Positions 1 to 10,503 are shown, numbered from the stretch's first letter. The stretch is 64,000 nt of DNA from Kovacikia minuta CCNUW1 (GCF_020091585.1 NZ_CP083582.1:4908536-4972535), one strand, 5' to 3'. Made by a program: numbers and translations. The notes: a model not told the origin generated them from the sequence alone.

Positions 1-789
1 AACCGCCCACCTACCCTGGAGGAACTTTTAACCGACCTGATTGGCGTTCTATCCAACCAGCAGGACAACCGCAGCGACTTATCGCGGTTGTTGTACTACC
101 TCAACCACTATTCCTGCCTGATCGTGCTGGATGGATTTGAATCGGTGCTGCGTAGCGGTGTTCACGATGGTTCCTACCGACAAGGCTACGAAGACTACAG
201 CGAATTTCTGCGGGAAGTGGGCAGAATTCGTCGTAGTTGCGTGTTGCTGACCAGCCGCGAAAAGCCCAAAGAAGTTGCCCGTATGGAAGGAGAAGCCAAT
301 CCAGTTCGTTCCCGCAAACTAGCAGGACTGGGTGAACTGGGAGGACAGGAAATTTTTGTTGCCAAGGGAAACTTCTCCGGGTCCGAAGGCGATTGGGGCA
401 CCCTGATCCGCCGTTATGCCGGAAACCCACTCGCATTGAAAGTTGTTGCAACCAGAGTCCTGGAAGTATTTGAGGGGGAGATTACCCAATTTTTGGGGCA
501 TTTGGGACAGGACAGCCCCGTTTTTGGTGACATTCGGGATGTCCTGGATCAACAGTTTCAACGCCTTTCAGACCTGGAACGGACTATCATCCATCGGCTT
601 GCAACCCACCCCGAACCGATCGCCGTCGAACTTCTGCCATCCCTGGTGCAAACTTCAGGCATGCAACTCCAGGAAGGTCTGGAATCCCTCCTCCGGCGAT
701 CGCTGATCGAAGTCGATTCAGCCCGCTGTTTACTGCAACCCCTGATGCTGGAATACGTGACAGAGCAGATAGAGCGGACGGGGCAGTAG
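1..789 (+). CDS. NB-ARC/STAND-type ATPase, 3' part (5' end outside window)
   Basis: The frame is open from base 1, so the start lies upstream of the window. The visible 262 residues carry a Walker B-like strand LIVLDGFE (residues about 40-47 of the fragment), a sensor-like CVLLTSREKP, and the NPLALKVVATRV motif that corresponds to the GLPLA box of NB-ARC ATPases. A winged-helix-like region follows (LEGLESLLRRSLIEVD) before the stop. Such STAND ATPases act as signal-sensing switches; the sensor repeats (WD40 or TPR) that usually follow are absent here, because the protein ends soon after the winged-helix region. The N-terminal effector domain cannot be seen, so the role (regulation or defence) is open. 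Confidence 0.75.
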   Translation, partial: NRPPTLEELLTDLIGVLSNQQDNRSDLSRLLYYLNHYSCLIVLDGFESVLRSGVHDGSYRQGYEDYSEFLREVGRIRRSCVLLTSREKPKEVARMEGEANPVRSRKLAGLGELGGQEIFVAKGNFSGSEGDWGTLIRRYAGNPLALKVVATRVLEVFEGEITQFLGHLGQDSPVFGDIRDVLDQQFQRLSDLERTIIHRLATHPEPIAVELLPSLVQTSGMQLQEGLESLLRRSLIEVDSARCLLQPLMLEYVTEQIERTGQ

Positions 790-938
790 AAGACGAGGGA
801 TGAAGCATGAAGGATAAAAGATACCCCCTCCCCACTCCCCCCACTCCCCCCTTCCTTCCAATCCAAAACTCAAAACTCATACCAATCGTCCATGCTAGGT
901 TTTAGCACCCCAAGGAATAAAAATGGCTATTTTCAGAG
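790..938. other. Intergenic stretch with C-rich low-complexity sequence
   Basis: This stretch contains a CCCCACTCC-type simple repeat (about 826-856) and a TCAAAACTCAAAAC heptamer motif, both common in the intergenic spaces of this window. No coding signal was recognised. Confidence 0.5.
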
Positions 939-971
939 CAATTTGAATTGAAAACGCGACAGATTGGGTAG
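939..971 (-). repeat. MITE/palindromic repeat, one half (split by IS110)
   Basis: CAATTTGAATTGAAAACGCG and the following bases are the reverse complement of the right part of the intact repeats at 7452-7555 and 11675-11776. The match stops at GGGTAG, where the IS110 element begins. The other half resumes at 2272. Confidence 0.85.
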
Positions 972-1087
972 CGATTGTCTTGGGTGTCAAGGGGTTGAGG
1001 AACAACAGTTCACCTAAAAACGCCCAAGAGAAAGCGACAAACCGGAGGAGGGTTTGCGTGTCAGGGAGTGGAATGAAGGTGGACAAA

Positions 1088-2271
<1,184 letters not shown>

Positions 2272-2335
2272 AGGGGCGTTTGGCCAAACGCCCTTACAGA
2301 ATGTTGATGGGTCACGAAGACGATTTAATTTGGTA
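2272..2335 (-). repeat. MITE/palindromic repeat, second half (split by IS110)
   Basis: GGGGCGTTTGGCCAAACGCC followed by a GTTGATGGGTCACGAAGACG-like arm and ending in TTTGGTAT. It matches the reverse complement of the left part of the copies at 7452 and 11675. TTTGGTAT is the terminal inverted repeat partner of ATACCAAA. Confidence 0.85.
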
Positions 2336-2438
2336 TCAGAACTCAAAACTCCCCCTTCCCCCCCTTATCCTTCTGCCTTCCTCCGCCCACCCAATTTCCA
2401 ACCATTGAATTCTCAATTACCTTGGGTTTCGAAATTAG

Positions 2439-3191
2439 GTGGTTATACTTGGTAATAACCTGCGATCGGATGATAGACAACCCCCATCCCTGAAACAGTC
2501 CCCCTCCCCCTCTCCCCCCTGGTACCGCTCGTTGAACAACCCCAGACCTGCAACTACCCGCACCAATTTTGAGCGTCAGCTCAAGCGAATTCAGCAAGAC
2601 GTTTTGCGGATGGGGGCACTGGTCGAGGGTTCTTTTTTGCTGGCACGGCGGGCATTGTTCGAGCGAGACCTGGAGGCTCCCAAAATCATTGCGGTACAGG
2701 ATAAGCAAATCGACCAGTTCTACCGCCAGATTGAGCAAGATTGCGTCACCCTGATTGCGCTTCAGGCACCTGTCGCCCAGGATTTGCGCCTTCTAAGTGC
2801 GATCATGCAACTGGTGCGAGATCTGGAACGAATTGGGGACTACGCCGAAGACCTGGGAGAAATTGCCATCCGCTTGTTTCCCTATCCGCCCCTACCGCAG
2901 ATGAGGCAGGTGCAGGCCATGTGCGATCGCTGTCGGGCGATGCTGGCAATGAGTCTGGCAGCCCTGTCTGATATGGATGCCGAATCGGGGTTGGCAGTCA
3001 AAATCAAAGATGACGCGGTTGACCTCGATTACGAAACACTCTACGACCAACTAGCCCAACAGCGCGACGTTCCGGGCGTGATTGAACCGATCGTCCTGGT
3101 CATTCTGTCTATTCGCCACTTGGAACGGATGGCAGACCATGCTACCAACATTGGCAAGCGCGTCGCTTACATCGTCACCGGGCAAAGGTAA
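2439..3191 (+). CDS. phoU: PhoU-family phosphate signalling protein
   Basis: PhoU links the phosphate ABC transporter (PstSCAB) to the PhoR-type sensor kinase and dampens the Pho regulon when phosphate is plentiful. The core shows the two PhoU repeats of three helices: FERQLKRIQQDVLRMGALVE, then DLRLLSAIMQLVRDLERIGDYAEDL in repeat 1 and IVLVILSIRHLERMADHATNIGKRV in repeat 2, with the metal-binding E/D-rich E(R)xxD motifs. The ATG at 2439 gives 250 residues, but about 30 N-terminal residues are proline/serine-rich and unlike the family. An in-frame TTG at 2532 (LNNPRPATTRTNFERQ) would give the usual length of about 220, so the start is uncertain. No pst genes are adjacent. Confidence 0.9.
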   Translation: MVILGNNLRSDDRQPPSLKQSPSPSPPWYRSLNNPRPATTRTNFERQLKRIQQDVLRMGALVEGSFLLARRALFERDLEAPKIIAVQDKQIDQFYRQIEQDCVTLIALQAPVAQDLRLLSAIMQLVRDLERIGDYAEDLGEIAIRLFPYPPLPQMRQVQAMCDRCRAMLAMSLAALSDMDAESGLAVKIKDDAVDLDYETLYDQLAQQRDVPGVIEPIVLVILSIRHLERMADHATNIGKRVAYIVTGQR

Positions 3192-3444
3192 GGGGGAAGG
3201 AGAGTTTTAAGTTTTGAGTTTTAAGTTTTGAGTTGGGGAGGGGGGAAGGGGGGAAGGGGGAAATTATGAATTTTGAATTTTGAATTTTGAATTGAAACAA
3301 TTTCCCGCGTCTCCGTGTCTCCCCATCTTGCTCTGACACCTGACACCTGACACCTGACACCTGACACCTGCCCTCTGCCCTCTACCTTTCACTATAGAAG
3401 CCGAAGCGGTATGATGATAATGAGGTTAAGTTGTGTAAAGAAAA
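3192..3444. repeat. STRR cluster: (AGTTTTG)n, GGGGAAGG runs and (ACACCTG)n
   Basis: The interval holds AGTTTTAAGTTTTGAGTT at about 3204-3234, a GGGGAAGGGGGGAA run, TTTTGAATTTTGAATT at about 3267-3295, and a tandem (ACACCTG) array at about 3337-3369. These heptameric repeats are typical of filamentous cyanobacteria. No gene was seen. Confidence 0.8.
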
Positions 3445-4065
3445 TTGACTACAACGTATCAATTCTCAGATAAATCCTCAGATAAGGTCGCTTTACCTGT
3501 GACCTGGTATGCCCTCGACCCCATCTGGCAAGGTGACGAAAAAGCGATTCAACCAGGATTACCCCACACCCGCCTGGCACCCGCCTGGCAAATTTTGCTA
3601 TTGGGGGATGGTTCACCTACCCGTCATTTGCAGCTATTGACTGGGGAACCGACAGAGGTTGATGTGATCGATATGTCTCCGATCGGTACGGATGCAGATA
3701 ATGCCCCAGCCCAGCTTCAAGTTGTGCCTGGTCCCCGGTTACGGCGACAGGTGTGGTTGCGTACCGCATCCGGGCAGCGCCTTGCCTACGCAACATCCTG
3801 GTGGGAAGCCAGCCATGTGGATGAATATCTGCAAAATCGATCGCTCCCCATCTGGGCAAGCCTCGCCCGCTTACGAACGGAGCTTTACCGGGATGTTCAG
3901 GGAGTTTATTATGGGCACTCTCCAGAACTGGAACTTGCTTTTGGGCAACAGGGGCCATTCTGGGGACGACACTATTTGTTCTGGCATCATGGTCAACCTT
4001 TAACCCTGATCTACGAAGTGTTTTCTCCGTATCTGACCCAGTATCTGGGACCGACAAAACTATAA
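3445..4065 (+). CDS. Chorismate lyase family protein (DUF98/Ycf21-like)
   Basis: 206 residues matching the cyanobacterial chorismate-pyruvate lyase family: WQILLLGDGSPTRHLQLLTGEPTEVDVIDM near the N-terminus, RRQVWLRTASGQRLAYATSWW in the core, and the C-terminal FWGRHYLFWHHGQPLTLIYEVF. The family converts chorismate to 4-hydroxybenzoate and pyruvate, the entry step of plastoquinone head-group synthesis in cyanobacteria. The start codon used is TTG at 3445 (TTG ACT ACA ACG); no ATG precedes the conserved part. The gene stands alone between STRR DNA and a palindromic repeat. Confidence 0.85.
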   Translation: MTTTYQFSDKSSDKVALPVTWYALDPIWQGDEKAIQPGLPHTRLAPAWQILLLGDGSPTRHLQLLTGEPTEVDVIDMSPIGTDADNAPAQLQVVPGPRLRRQVWLRTASGQRLAYATSWWEASHVDEYLQNRSLPIWASLARLRTELYRDVQGVYYGHSPELELAFGQQGPFWGRHYLFWHHGQPLTLIYEVFSPYLTQYLGPTKL

Positions 4066-4089
4066 ACCTAAAATGATGTGCGACTACTC

Positions 4090-4158
4090 CCAGATCCCCG
4101 GTTTCTGGTAAATAATCCGGTGAATCAGATCAAATTTAACGAGAAACCGGGGATCTCC
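4090..4158. repeat. Inverted repeat with AGATCCCCGG arms, terminator-like
   Basis: The arms AGATCCCCGGTTTCT (4092-4106) and AGAAACCGGGGATCT (4142-4156) are perfect complements around a loop of about 35 nt. It lies between the convergent ends of the chorismate lyase and aldehyde dehydrogenase genes, so it could end transcription from both sides. The same AGATCCCCGG core forms the hairpin at 28624, so it is also a dispersed repeat. Confidence 0.6.
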
Positions 4159-4187
4159 AGCTTTCAAGTTGCCCGTGGCGTAACTTG

Positions 4188-5633
4188 CTACTCAGCAATG
4201 AAGATACTTTTCCATTCACTGTAATTGTCCAGTACTGCCAGTCCTAATTCGCGTCCGATGCCGCTGCGTTTGACTCCGCCAAAAGGAGCTTCTAAATGGA
4301 CGCTGTGCCCGGTGTTAACCGAAATCACCCCGGTTTCGATGGCGCGGGCAACCCGCAATGCTCGACTGATATCCCGCGTCCAGATCGAACCAGAGAGTCC
4401 GTAGAGGCTGTTGTTGGCGATCGCGATCGCCTCCTCTTCCGTATCAAAGGGGATGGCGCACAGCACCGGACCAAAAATTTCCTCCTGGGCAATTCGCATC
4501 TCTGGTTGAACATCGGCAAACAAAGTGGGTTGCAAAAATGCGCCATGCTTCAAGTCTGCCTCGGCTGGAATGGTGCCACCGCACACCAGCGTTGCCCCCT
4601 CCTGTTTGCCCAGTTCAATGTACTCCTGAACCCGATCGCGGTGGGAAAGCGATATCAGCGCTCCAATTTCCGTGTCTTCCTGCAAGGGCAGCCCCAGCTT
4701 CAGTTGCTTAAATTCATGGCTGAGGCGGTAGAGGAATTCTTCATAGAGGGGACGTTCCAGCAACAGGCGCGATCGGGCGCAACAGTCCTGTCCACCATTG
4801 CCCAGCACACTCCACATGGCTTTGGGCACTGCTTTGTCCAAATCCGCATCGACAAATACCAGATTTGCCGACTTGCCACCCAGTTCTAGCGTCACATTTT
4901 TGATTTCCTCTGCTGCCAGTTTCATCGCCTGGGTGCCGATTTCCGTCGATCCTGTAAATGAAATTTTGCGCACCAGGGGGTGGCGGATGAGGGCTTCCCC
5001 CGCCACTTTCCCTGGGCCTGGTACGACATTAAACACACCAGGGGGAACCCCTGCTTCTAACGCCAATTCGCCCAGTCGCAGGGCAGTTAGCGGAGTTTGG
5101 GTTGCCGGTTTGAGGACGATCGTATTTCCCATTGCCAGCGCCGGAGCCACCTTCCAGGCGGTGATGGCGATCGGGAAATTCCAGGGGGCAATCAGCCCAC
5201 ACACTCCCACAGGTTCGCGGAAGGTGAGGCTGGTGCCCGCTGCCCCAACCGGGATCGTCTCTCCCCCGATTTTGTTGATGGCTCCAGCGTAGTACTCGAA
5301 GCAATCCGCTGCCAGCTCGACTTCCTCCCTGGCTTCCCGGATAGGTTTTCCGACATTGCGGCTTTCCAGTTGGGCCAGGGATTCTTGCTGTTCTCGAATC
5401 AGGTTGGCGAGACGTAGCAGCATACGGGTACGATCGCGCGAGTTCACCCGTCGCCACGCCGCCCGTGCCCGATCGGCTGCCTGAACGGCTCGATCAATGT
5501 CCTCCGCTCCACCTGCGGCAACGGTTGCCCAAAGTTCACCCGTTGCTGGGTCGGTTAACTCCGACACCTGACCGGAAACAGCGGGAACGCGATCGCCATG
5601 GATCAGCAATTTTTCTGTGAGATGAAAGCCCAT
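4188..5633 (-). CDS. NAD(P)-dependent aldehyde dehydrogenase
   Basis: 481 residues, a full-length ALDH superfamily enzyme that oxidises an aldehyde to its acid. Visible motifs are APWNFP with N151, the cofactor-binding KPATQTPLTA and FTGSTEIG, the general base E250 in TLELGGKSAN, and the nucleophilic cysteine C284 in GGQDCCARSR, followed by EEIFGPV and the C-terminal FGGVKRSGIGRELG. The sequence is closest in feel to betaine-aldehyde or aminobutyraldehyde dehydrogenases. It starts 3 bp after the stop of an amine/amino-acid permease on the same strand, so the two form an operon; a role in using an imported amine is inferred from that. Confidence 0.92.
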   Translation of the reverse strand: MGFHLTEKLLIHGDRVPAVSGQVSELTDPATGELWATVAAGGAEDIDRAVQAADRARAAWRRVNSRDRTRMLLRLANLIREQQESLAQLESRNVGKPIREAREEVELAADCFEYYAGAINKIGGETIPVGAAGTSLTFREPVGVCGLIAPWNFPIAITAWKVAPALAMGNTIVLKPATQTPLTALRLGELALEAGVPPGVFNVVPGPGKVAGEALIRHPLVRKISFTGSTEIGTQAMKLAAEEIKNVTLELGGKSANLVFVDADLDKAVPKAMWSVLGNGGQDCCARSRLLLERPLYEEFLYRLSHEFKQLKLGLPLQEDTEIGALISLSHRDRVQEYIELGKQEGATLVCGGTIPAEADLKHGAFLQPTLFADVQPEMRIAQEEIFGPVLCAIPFDTEEEAIAIANNSLYGLSGSIWTRDISRALRVARAIETGVISVNTGHSVHLEAPFGGVKRSGIGRELGLAVLDNYSEWKSIFIAE

Positions 5634-5636
5634 GCG

Positions 5637-7155
5637 TTATTTGCTCAATGTTTCGGGTTGTTCGATTTCTTGCAGCGCCCTCGCCAGGAGTGCATTTTCC
5701 TCCTCCGGTGCCCTGGAAACAAGCTTCTTGCGTGAGTAGAGCAGAAAATAAGCAATCATTACTGCCAGGAAGACAACCACCCATGCCACGGCTGGCTGAT
5801 AAGCCGGATCGGCAAAGCAGGCAAACAAGGCAACGATCGCTAGAACTGCCCCCACGGCAGCCCCACCCACTCCCAAAGGGCTTTGATACGGACGGACCAG
5901 ATCGGGACGACTAATTTTTAGCTTGATGTAGCTAACCATGACCATTGCGTAGGAGATAACTGCACCCAGCACTGCCATGTTGATCAGCGTACTGCCAATC
6001 AGCGCAGTCTGCCCTGTTCTATCCAGAACGAAGATGCAGGTCAGCCCGACAACAGCACCTGTGATTAACGCGATCGCAGGTGTATGCCACTTACTCACAA
6101 TTGAAATCCAGCGGGGGTAGTAGCCAGCACGGGAGAGGGAAAACAGAACCCGTCCATAGGCGTAGATAATCGTGTGGAAACTGGCAATTAGACCTGCCAC
6201 TGCCAGCGTTGTTAGCACAGTAAAGACAGGACCATCCCCAAAAACTGCCTTGAAGCCATCCGCGATCGGGGCACCAGTTTTGCTGATGGCGGCTGCCCCG
6301 GTAAACACCTGATTGGTGGCAGGATCAGTAAACGTAGCAGGCAAACCCGGATTCAGCACCAGCACAAACAATGACAGCACCAGCAGCGTAATGATGCCCC
6401 AGTTCAGCGCCTTGGGAATATCTCGCACCGTGTCGTGGGCTTCTTCCGCAGCCAGGGGCAGTTGTTCGATTGCCAGGTAAAACCAGATCGCATAGGGCAA
6501 GGACTTAAACACGCCACCCCAACCAAACGGCAGCCAGCTAGGATTTCCCGGTTCGGGTGGAATATTAACCAGTAAGGCGGGTTGAAATTTACCTGAGAAA
6601 ATAGCAGACAGGAAAAAGATGATCAGGACAGATGCCGCGATCGCCGTGACGACCAACCCTGCCTTCAAGGTCAGCTCCACTCCCCTGATATTGACAAACA
6701 CAAAAATGGCGTAAAACAGCACCCACCAGACATACAGGGGCACAGCTTGGCAGCAGCGTGTTCATGTAACTGCCAATAAAGAAAACCACCACTGCGGGTG
6801 TTACCACATATTCAATCGTGTCGGTTACCCCACAAATGAAGCCACCAAAGGGACCAAATGCACTGCGGGTAAAGGAGTAAAAGCCTCCTGCATGGGGTAA
6901 TGCAGCCGACAGCTCAGCGATGCTGTAAACCATACAGACATACATCGCCGCCATCAGAAACGTCCCGATCGCTAAACCACCAAAGCCCCCTGCTGCCAGA
7001 CCTAAATTCCATCCAGAAAAATCTCCAGAGATGACGGCTCCGACCCCCAGTGCCCACAGCAGAACCCAACCTGCACTTCGACGGAGCTGCCGTTTATCTA
7101 AATAATCATCCCCAACATCTTCGTACTGAACAATTCCCCGTTTGTTATTAGACAT
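5637..7155 (-). CDS. APC-family permease, ethanolamine permease (Eat)-like, frameshifted
   Basis: Two reading frames make up one transporter of about 505 residues. The N-terminal part, starting MSNNKRGIVQYEDVGDDYLD, has ALGVGAVISGDFSGWNLGL and PHAGGFYSFTRSAFGPFGGF, typical of the ethanolamine permease branch of APC transporters. The C-terminal part continues from PLYVWWVLFYAIFVFVNIRG with the remaining membrane helices. The switch occurs at 6747-6748: removing one T restores LLPAVPLYVWW. This is probably a sequence error. It is the first gene of a unit with the aldehyde dehydrogenase and would import an amino alcohol or amine across the plasma membrane; the substrate is inferred. Confidence 0.85.
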
Positions 7156-7450
7156 AGCTAAAATCTCTCGCTAAACCATAGATTCAGTAGATATTGAATC
7201 TAGATAGCATGAGGTATCTTTTGCAACTTCCACTCTTAAATAGTCTTAATTCCTCCTATAAACCTAAATAGCCTGTAGAATCATTCCTGCTCGGTATGGT
7301 ACCCGTGAAGGCAGAGGGCAGAGGGCAGACGGCAGAAGGGAATCGGTGACAGGTGGTAGGTTGGAGGTTGGAGGCACCGCTTTTCAATAACCAGTAACGA
7401 ATCACCAACAATCATTGACTAATGACAGATACCCATCATTCAACTTAAAA
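7156..7450. other. Permease upstream region with simple repeats
   Basis: The stretch upstream of the permease start is AT-rich (7156-7270) and presumably contains its promoter, but no clear -35/-10 pair was assigned. GGCAGAGGGCAGAGGGCAGA and GGTAGGTTGGAGGTTGGAGG heptamer repeats follow at about 7310-7375. No gene was seen. Confidence 0.5.
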
Positions 7451-7451
7451 C

Positions 7452-7555
7452 TTACTACCCAATTAAATCGTCTTCGTGGCACATCAACATCCTGTAAGGG
7501 CGTTTGGCCAAACGCCCCTACCCGATCTGGTGCATTTTCAATTCAAATTGGTATT
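7452..7555 (+). repeat. Intact MITE with GGCGTTTGGCCAAACGCC palindrome
   Basis: A repeat of about 100 bp with a central perfect palindrome (7499-7516), an upstream AATCGTCTTCGTGGCACATC arm and the right end TTCAATTCAAATTGGTAT. The second copy is at 11675-11776 and a third, on the opposite strand, is split by IS110 at 939/2335. The ends resemble inverted ATACCAAATT/AATTTGGTAT sequences. It has no coding capacity, so it would have to be mobilised in trans. Confidence 0.8.
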
Positions 7556-7599
7556 AAAACTCAAAACTTCCCTACCTTCCTCATCCCTCATCCCCTGTT

Positions 7600-7959
7600 A
7601 TGCATACTCCAGATCCCTTTGAGAATGAAAATGCCCGTCACCTCCAGTTGTTTCTCTATTTAGTTCCCATTGTTGGTTTTTTCCCGGCACTCTGGACGCT
7701 GTATCGCCGTGGGGGAACCCGACAAGAAAAGAACCTGAGCCGTTTGGCAGTGACGTTGGCGTTGGGTTGGCTACTGGGCTATTTCCTTCTAGGTGCTGGG
7801 GCAGAAGTGTCAGAATCTTTGTCCCTACCCCTTCTAGTCACCAGCAGCCTGCTCACCTCTGGTTACTTCCTGGTCAATCTCTGGTTAATGGTGCGCCTCT
7901 GGCAACGGAAATCCCTGCGGCTACCGATCGCGAGTAAGTTGGGCGATCGGCTTCCTTAA
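7600..7959 (+). CDS. Small conserved membrane protein
   Basis: 119 residues starting MHTPDPFENENARHLQLF. Four hydrophobic stretches are visible: LFLYLVPIVGFFPALWTLY, LAVTLALGWLLGYFLLGAG, LPLLVTSSLLTSGYFLVNLW and part of the following segment. The basic RRGGTRQEKNLSR loop would face the cytoplasm. It resembles a small membrane protein family common in cyanobacteria, but no function is assigned. It lies alone between a MITE and a (GGTGTGG)n array. Confidence 0.75.
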   Translation: MHTPDPFENENARHLQLFLYLVPIVGFFPALWTLYRRGGTRQEKNLSRLAVTLALGWLLGYFLLGAGAEVSESLSLPLLVTSSLLTSGYFLVNLWLMVRLWQRKSLRLPIASKLGDRLP

Positions 7960-7962
7960 TGA

Positions 7963-8118
7963 GATGGGGTGTGGGGTGTGGGGTGTGGGGTGTGGGGTGT
8001 GGGGTGTGGGGTGTGGGGTGTGGGGTGTGGGATGATAAGGCAACTTTTTATCCCTTATCCTTTATCCTTTATCCTTTATCCTTCATCCTTTATCCTTTAT
8101 CCTTCATCCCTCATCCCC
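7963..8118. repeat. STRR arrays (GGTGTGG)n and (TTTATCC)n
   Basis: About ten copies of GGTGTGG run from about 7966 to 8033. About nine copies of TTTATCC/TTCATCC then run from about 8048 to 8115. Both are heptamers in exact or near-exact phase. Confidence 0.9.
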
Positions 8119-8124
8119 CATCCC

Positions 8125-9216
8125 TCACACTCTTGGATCAACCACCCGTGCAACCAAAATGCCGATCGCCGCATCAACCTGGCTGACATAGGTTTGCAGG
8201 TCAGGAGAGATTTTGACACCCCGTTTGGGAACGGCATGGATTAAGCCAGTATCGCCATTGACCCCACGATAAACCAGACCGGTGTGGGTTACATCCAACC
8301 CTGCCGTGTTCGTCGCGATCGCCACAATGTCTCCTGGTTTCAGGTAGGCATAAATCCGATGAATTCGGTTCGTCGGAATATAGCTCAGGGTAAGGGATTG
8401 GAGCCTGGTTTCCATTTGGCGCACACACTGGTAGGTCGCTTCATCGTTCATCAAACGGGGGTAGCTACTGCGGTGGTTGCTCATAAAATTCAATGGCTTG
8501 CGGAGAACGACCCCTCCCAATTCTGGGGTCAGATTGGTTACGTTGCCCCGTTGTTGATTGTTGGCAATCCATTCAGAAAAATAATGCAGGCGGCTACAGT
8601 AGCCGTTAAGTTCGCCATCCCGGTAGCGCTGATTTTGGAGATAATCCGTAAAGGTTGGATAGGAGTAGTCCTGGTTTGCAATTCCTTTTGCCAGTGCCAA
8701 CACCGTTTCCACAAACAGAACACAGTCAAACTGAGACAAAGAAACGACCAGCGTTTCCTGCTGGGAACGATCCAGCAAGTCCGGATGGTAGCTGCTGCCC
8801 AAAAGCTGTTGGGAGATCGTCTGCACAATCTCTCCCATTGAAAGGCGGTACAACGATCGCCCAATCGCCGTTTGCATCATGCTGCGAAAACGGTTTCCCT
8901 CCAGCGCTACTGATGCATCAGCACTCTGGTTCAATGGAACCGTCTCCGCCTGTGACCACAAAACAGGAAATCTTTTGCGATCGAAATCAACACCTCCGCT
9001 ACGGATAGAAAGACTCGTTGACGCAGTAGAACGCTCCAAAGAATTCACGGACTCTTCAGGATTGGAATCGCTAGGTAAAACACTTTTGGGTGCAGTTGGC
9101 TCCAACGGATTTGACAAAACCTTAGAATGACCAGGAAGGGATGCATTCAACGGTGAACAGATAACAAACCCAAGCGTCCAAACGACTCCAGTTGCAACTT
9201 TCAGAAGCGTTCTCAC
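8125..9216 (-). CDS. Secreted DUF1460 protein (amidase-like, NlpC/P60-type fold)
   Basis: 363 residues. The N-terminus has a signal-like segment (LLKVATGVVWTLGFVICS), so export is likely. The family part (about 130-355) includes the conserved cysteine in SQFDCVLFVETVLALAKGI, the LHYFSEWIANNQ segment, LKPGDIVAIATNTAGLDVTHTGLVY with the catalytic-type histidine, and LIHAVPKRGVKISPDLQTYV. DUF1460 proteins are related to cell-wall endopeptidases/amidases that cleave peptidoglycan peptides. A linker rich in S, P and E separates the signal from the domain. It stands alone, bounded by STRR sequence at its 3' end. Confidence 0.85.
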   Translation of the reverse strand: MRTLLKVATGVVWTLGFVICSPLNASLPGHSKVLSNPLEPTAPKSVLPSDSNPEESVNSLERSTASTSLSIRSGGVDFDRKRFPVLWSQAETVPLNQSADASVALEGNRFRSMMQTAIGRSLYRLSMGEIVQTISQQLLGSSYHPDLLDRSQQETLVVSLSQFDCVLFVETVLALAKGIANQDYSYPTFTDYLQNQRYRDGELNGYCSRLHYFSEWIANNQQRGNVTNLTPELGGVVLRKPLNFMSNHRSSYPRLMNDEATYQCVRQMETRLQSLTLSYIPTNRIHRIYAYLKPGDIVAIATNTAGLDVTHTGLVYRGVNGDTGLIHAVPKRGVKISPDLQTYVSQVDAAIGILVARVVDPRV

Positions 9217-9289
9217 ACAGCTAACCCAATTGCCGAGACTTTAGAACTAGCCAAATTTAACACACGACCAATGATTTGATTGGAAAAAA

Positions 9290-9352
9290 GAAGTCAGGTG
9301 GTAGGTGGTAGGTGTCAGGTGGTAGGTGTCAGGTGGTAGATGGTAGGTGTCA
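9290..9352. repeat. STRR array (GTCAGGTGGTAG)n
   Basis: Alternating GGTGGTAG and GTGTCAG units follow each other for about 60 bp upstream of the ABC permease operon. The array is non-coding. Confidence 0.8.
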
Positions 9353-9492
9353 AAATGTGAAGGACTTTCAACGCACTTAGAGAAGCCTCTCGATCGTATT
9401 TGGGAAAAGAAGTTAGAAACCCAAATAATAGAAAAATTTCTGGCTCCTAACTCCTGGCTCCTAACCCCTTCACCTCCAACGATTAACTACTT

Positions 9493-10503
9493 GTGTGGAT
9501 CTACATCGTCAAACGATTACTTGGACTACTTCCCGTCCTACTGGGGATCACGCTCCTGGTTTTCTGCCTTTTACATCTGATTCCGGGTGATCCAGCAGTC
9601 ATCCTGTCTGGAGAACGGGCAACCCCCGAACAACTCGCCGCCCTGCGGGAAAAGTTGGGCTTGAACCAACCCCTACCTTTGCAATACCTTACCTTTCTCA
9701 AAAATTTGATCCGGTTTGACCTTGGCACCAGCATTATCAGTGGGATTCCGATCGCAATTGAACTGCGGAACCGCTTTCCGGCAACCCTGGAACTGGCGAT
9801 CGCAGCCATGCTCGTGGCACTCCTGATTGGGATCCCCGCTGGCATCCTGGCTGCCATCCGTAAGAATAGCTGGCTCGATCACCTGACGATGACGGGTTCC
9901 CTCCTGGGAGTTTCCCTGCCTGTGTACTGGTTGGGTCTACTCCTGATTTACCTATTTGCGGTTAACCTGCACTGGCTTCCCCCCAGCGGTCGGATCAGTG
10001 TGGAGGCTGGCTATCGCTTCCTCCCCATTACCGGATTTTATTTGCTGGATGCCCTCCTCAGACTGGATGGGGCAGCATTCATCGATATTGCAGCCCATCT
10101 GGTTTTGCCTGCGCTGGCATTAGGCACCATCCCGCTGGCGATCGTCGTGCGTATTACCCGCAGTGCCATGCTGGAAGTGCTTTCTCAAGACTACATTCGC
10201 ACCGCCAGAGCTAAAGGTGTACCGGAGTTATGGGTCATCCTGAAGCATGCCTTTAAAAATGCTCTGCTCCCCGTCAACACCATCATTGGCTTACAATTCG
10301 GCACCCTTTTAGGAGGAGCCATTCTAACTGAAACCATTTTCTCCTGGCCTGGGGTTGGTTCCTGGATCTATGACGGCATCCTGGCACGCGACTACCCTGT
10401 GGTTCAGGGAGGGGTAATTTGTGTCGCCATTGCCTTTGTCCTGATTAACTTACTTGTTGATATCTCCTATGCCCTGGTTGATCCCAGAATTCAGTACAAA
10501 TAA
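9493..10503 (+). CDS. Dipeptide/oligopeptide ABC transporter permease, DppB type
   Basis: 336 residues starting at GTG 9493 with the typical MWIYIVKRLLGLLPVLLGIT N-terminus. About six membrane segments are visible. The family markers are HLIPGDPA near residue 27, the FDLGTSI segment, and the ABC-coupling EAA loop AMLEVLSQDYIRTARAKGV at about residues 220-240; the C-terminus has TETIFSWPGVGSWIYDGILARDYP. It pairs with the DppC-type gene downstream at 10680 to form the membrane channel. No binding protein or ATPase gene for this system is in the window, so they must be encoded elsewhere and the substrate (peptide, nickel or glutathione) is unknown. Confidence 0.93.
   Translation: MWIYIVKRLLGLLPVLLGITLLVFCLLHLIPGDPAVILSGERATPEQLAALREKLGLNQPLPLQYLTFLKNLIRFDLGTSIISGIPIAIELRNRFPATLELAIAAMLVALLIGIPAGILAAIRKNSWLDHLTMTGSLLGVSLPVYWLGLLLIYLFAVNLHWLPPSGRISVEAGYRFLPITGFYLLDALLRLDGAAFIDIAAHLVLPALALGTIPLAIVVRITRSAMLEVLSQDYIRTARAKGVPELWVILKHAFKNALLPVNTIIGLQFGTLLGGAILTETIFSWPGVGSWIYDGILARDYPVVQGGVICVAIAFVLINLLVDISYALVDPRIQYK

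Noticed and set aside
2343-2738. Minus-strand frame of 131 residues overlapping phoU
   Set aside because: It is antisense to the conserved phoU core and partly encoded by low-complexity C-rich sequence.
3617-4057. Antisense frame of 146 residues within the chorismate lyase gene
   Set aside because: It is fully antisense to a recognised conserved gene, with no family resemblance of its own.
6700-6760. Programmed ribosomal frameshift in the permease or other split genes
   Set aside because: No slippery sequence is common to the sites, and the affected genes are not known for recoding. One-base insertion error explains all of them.
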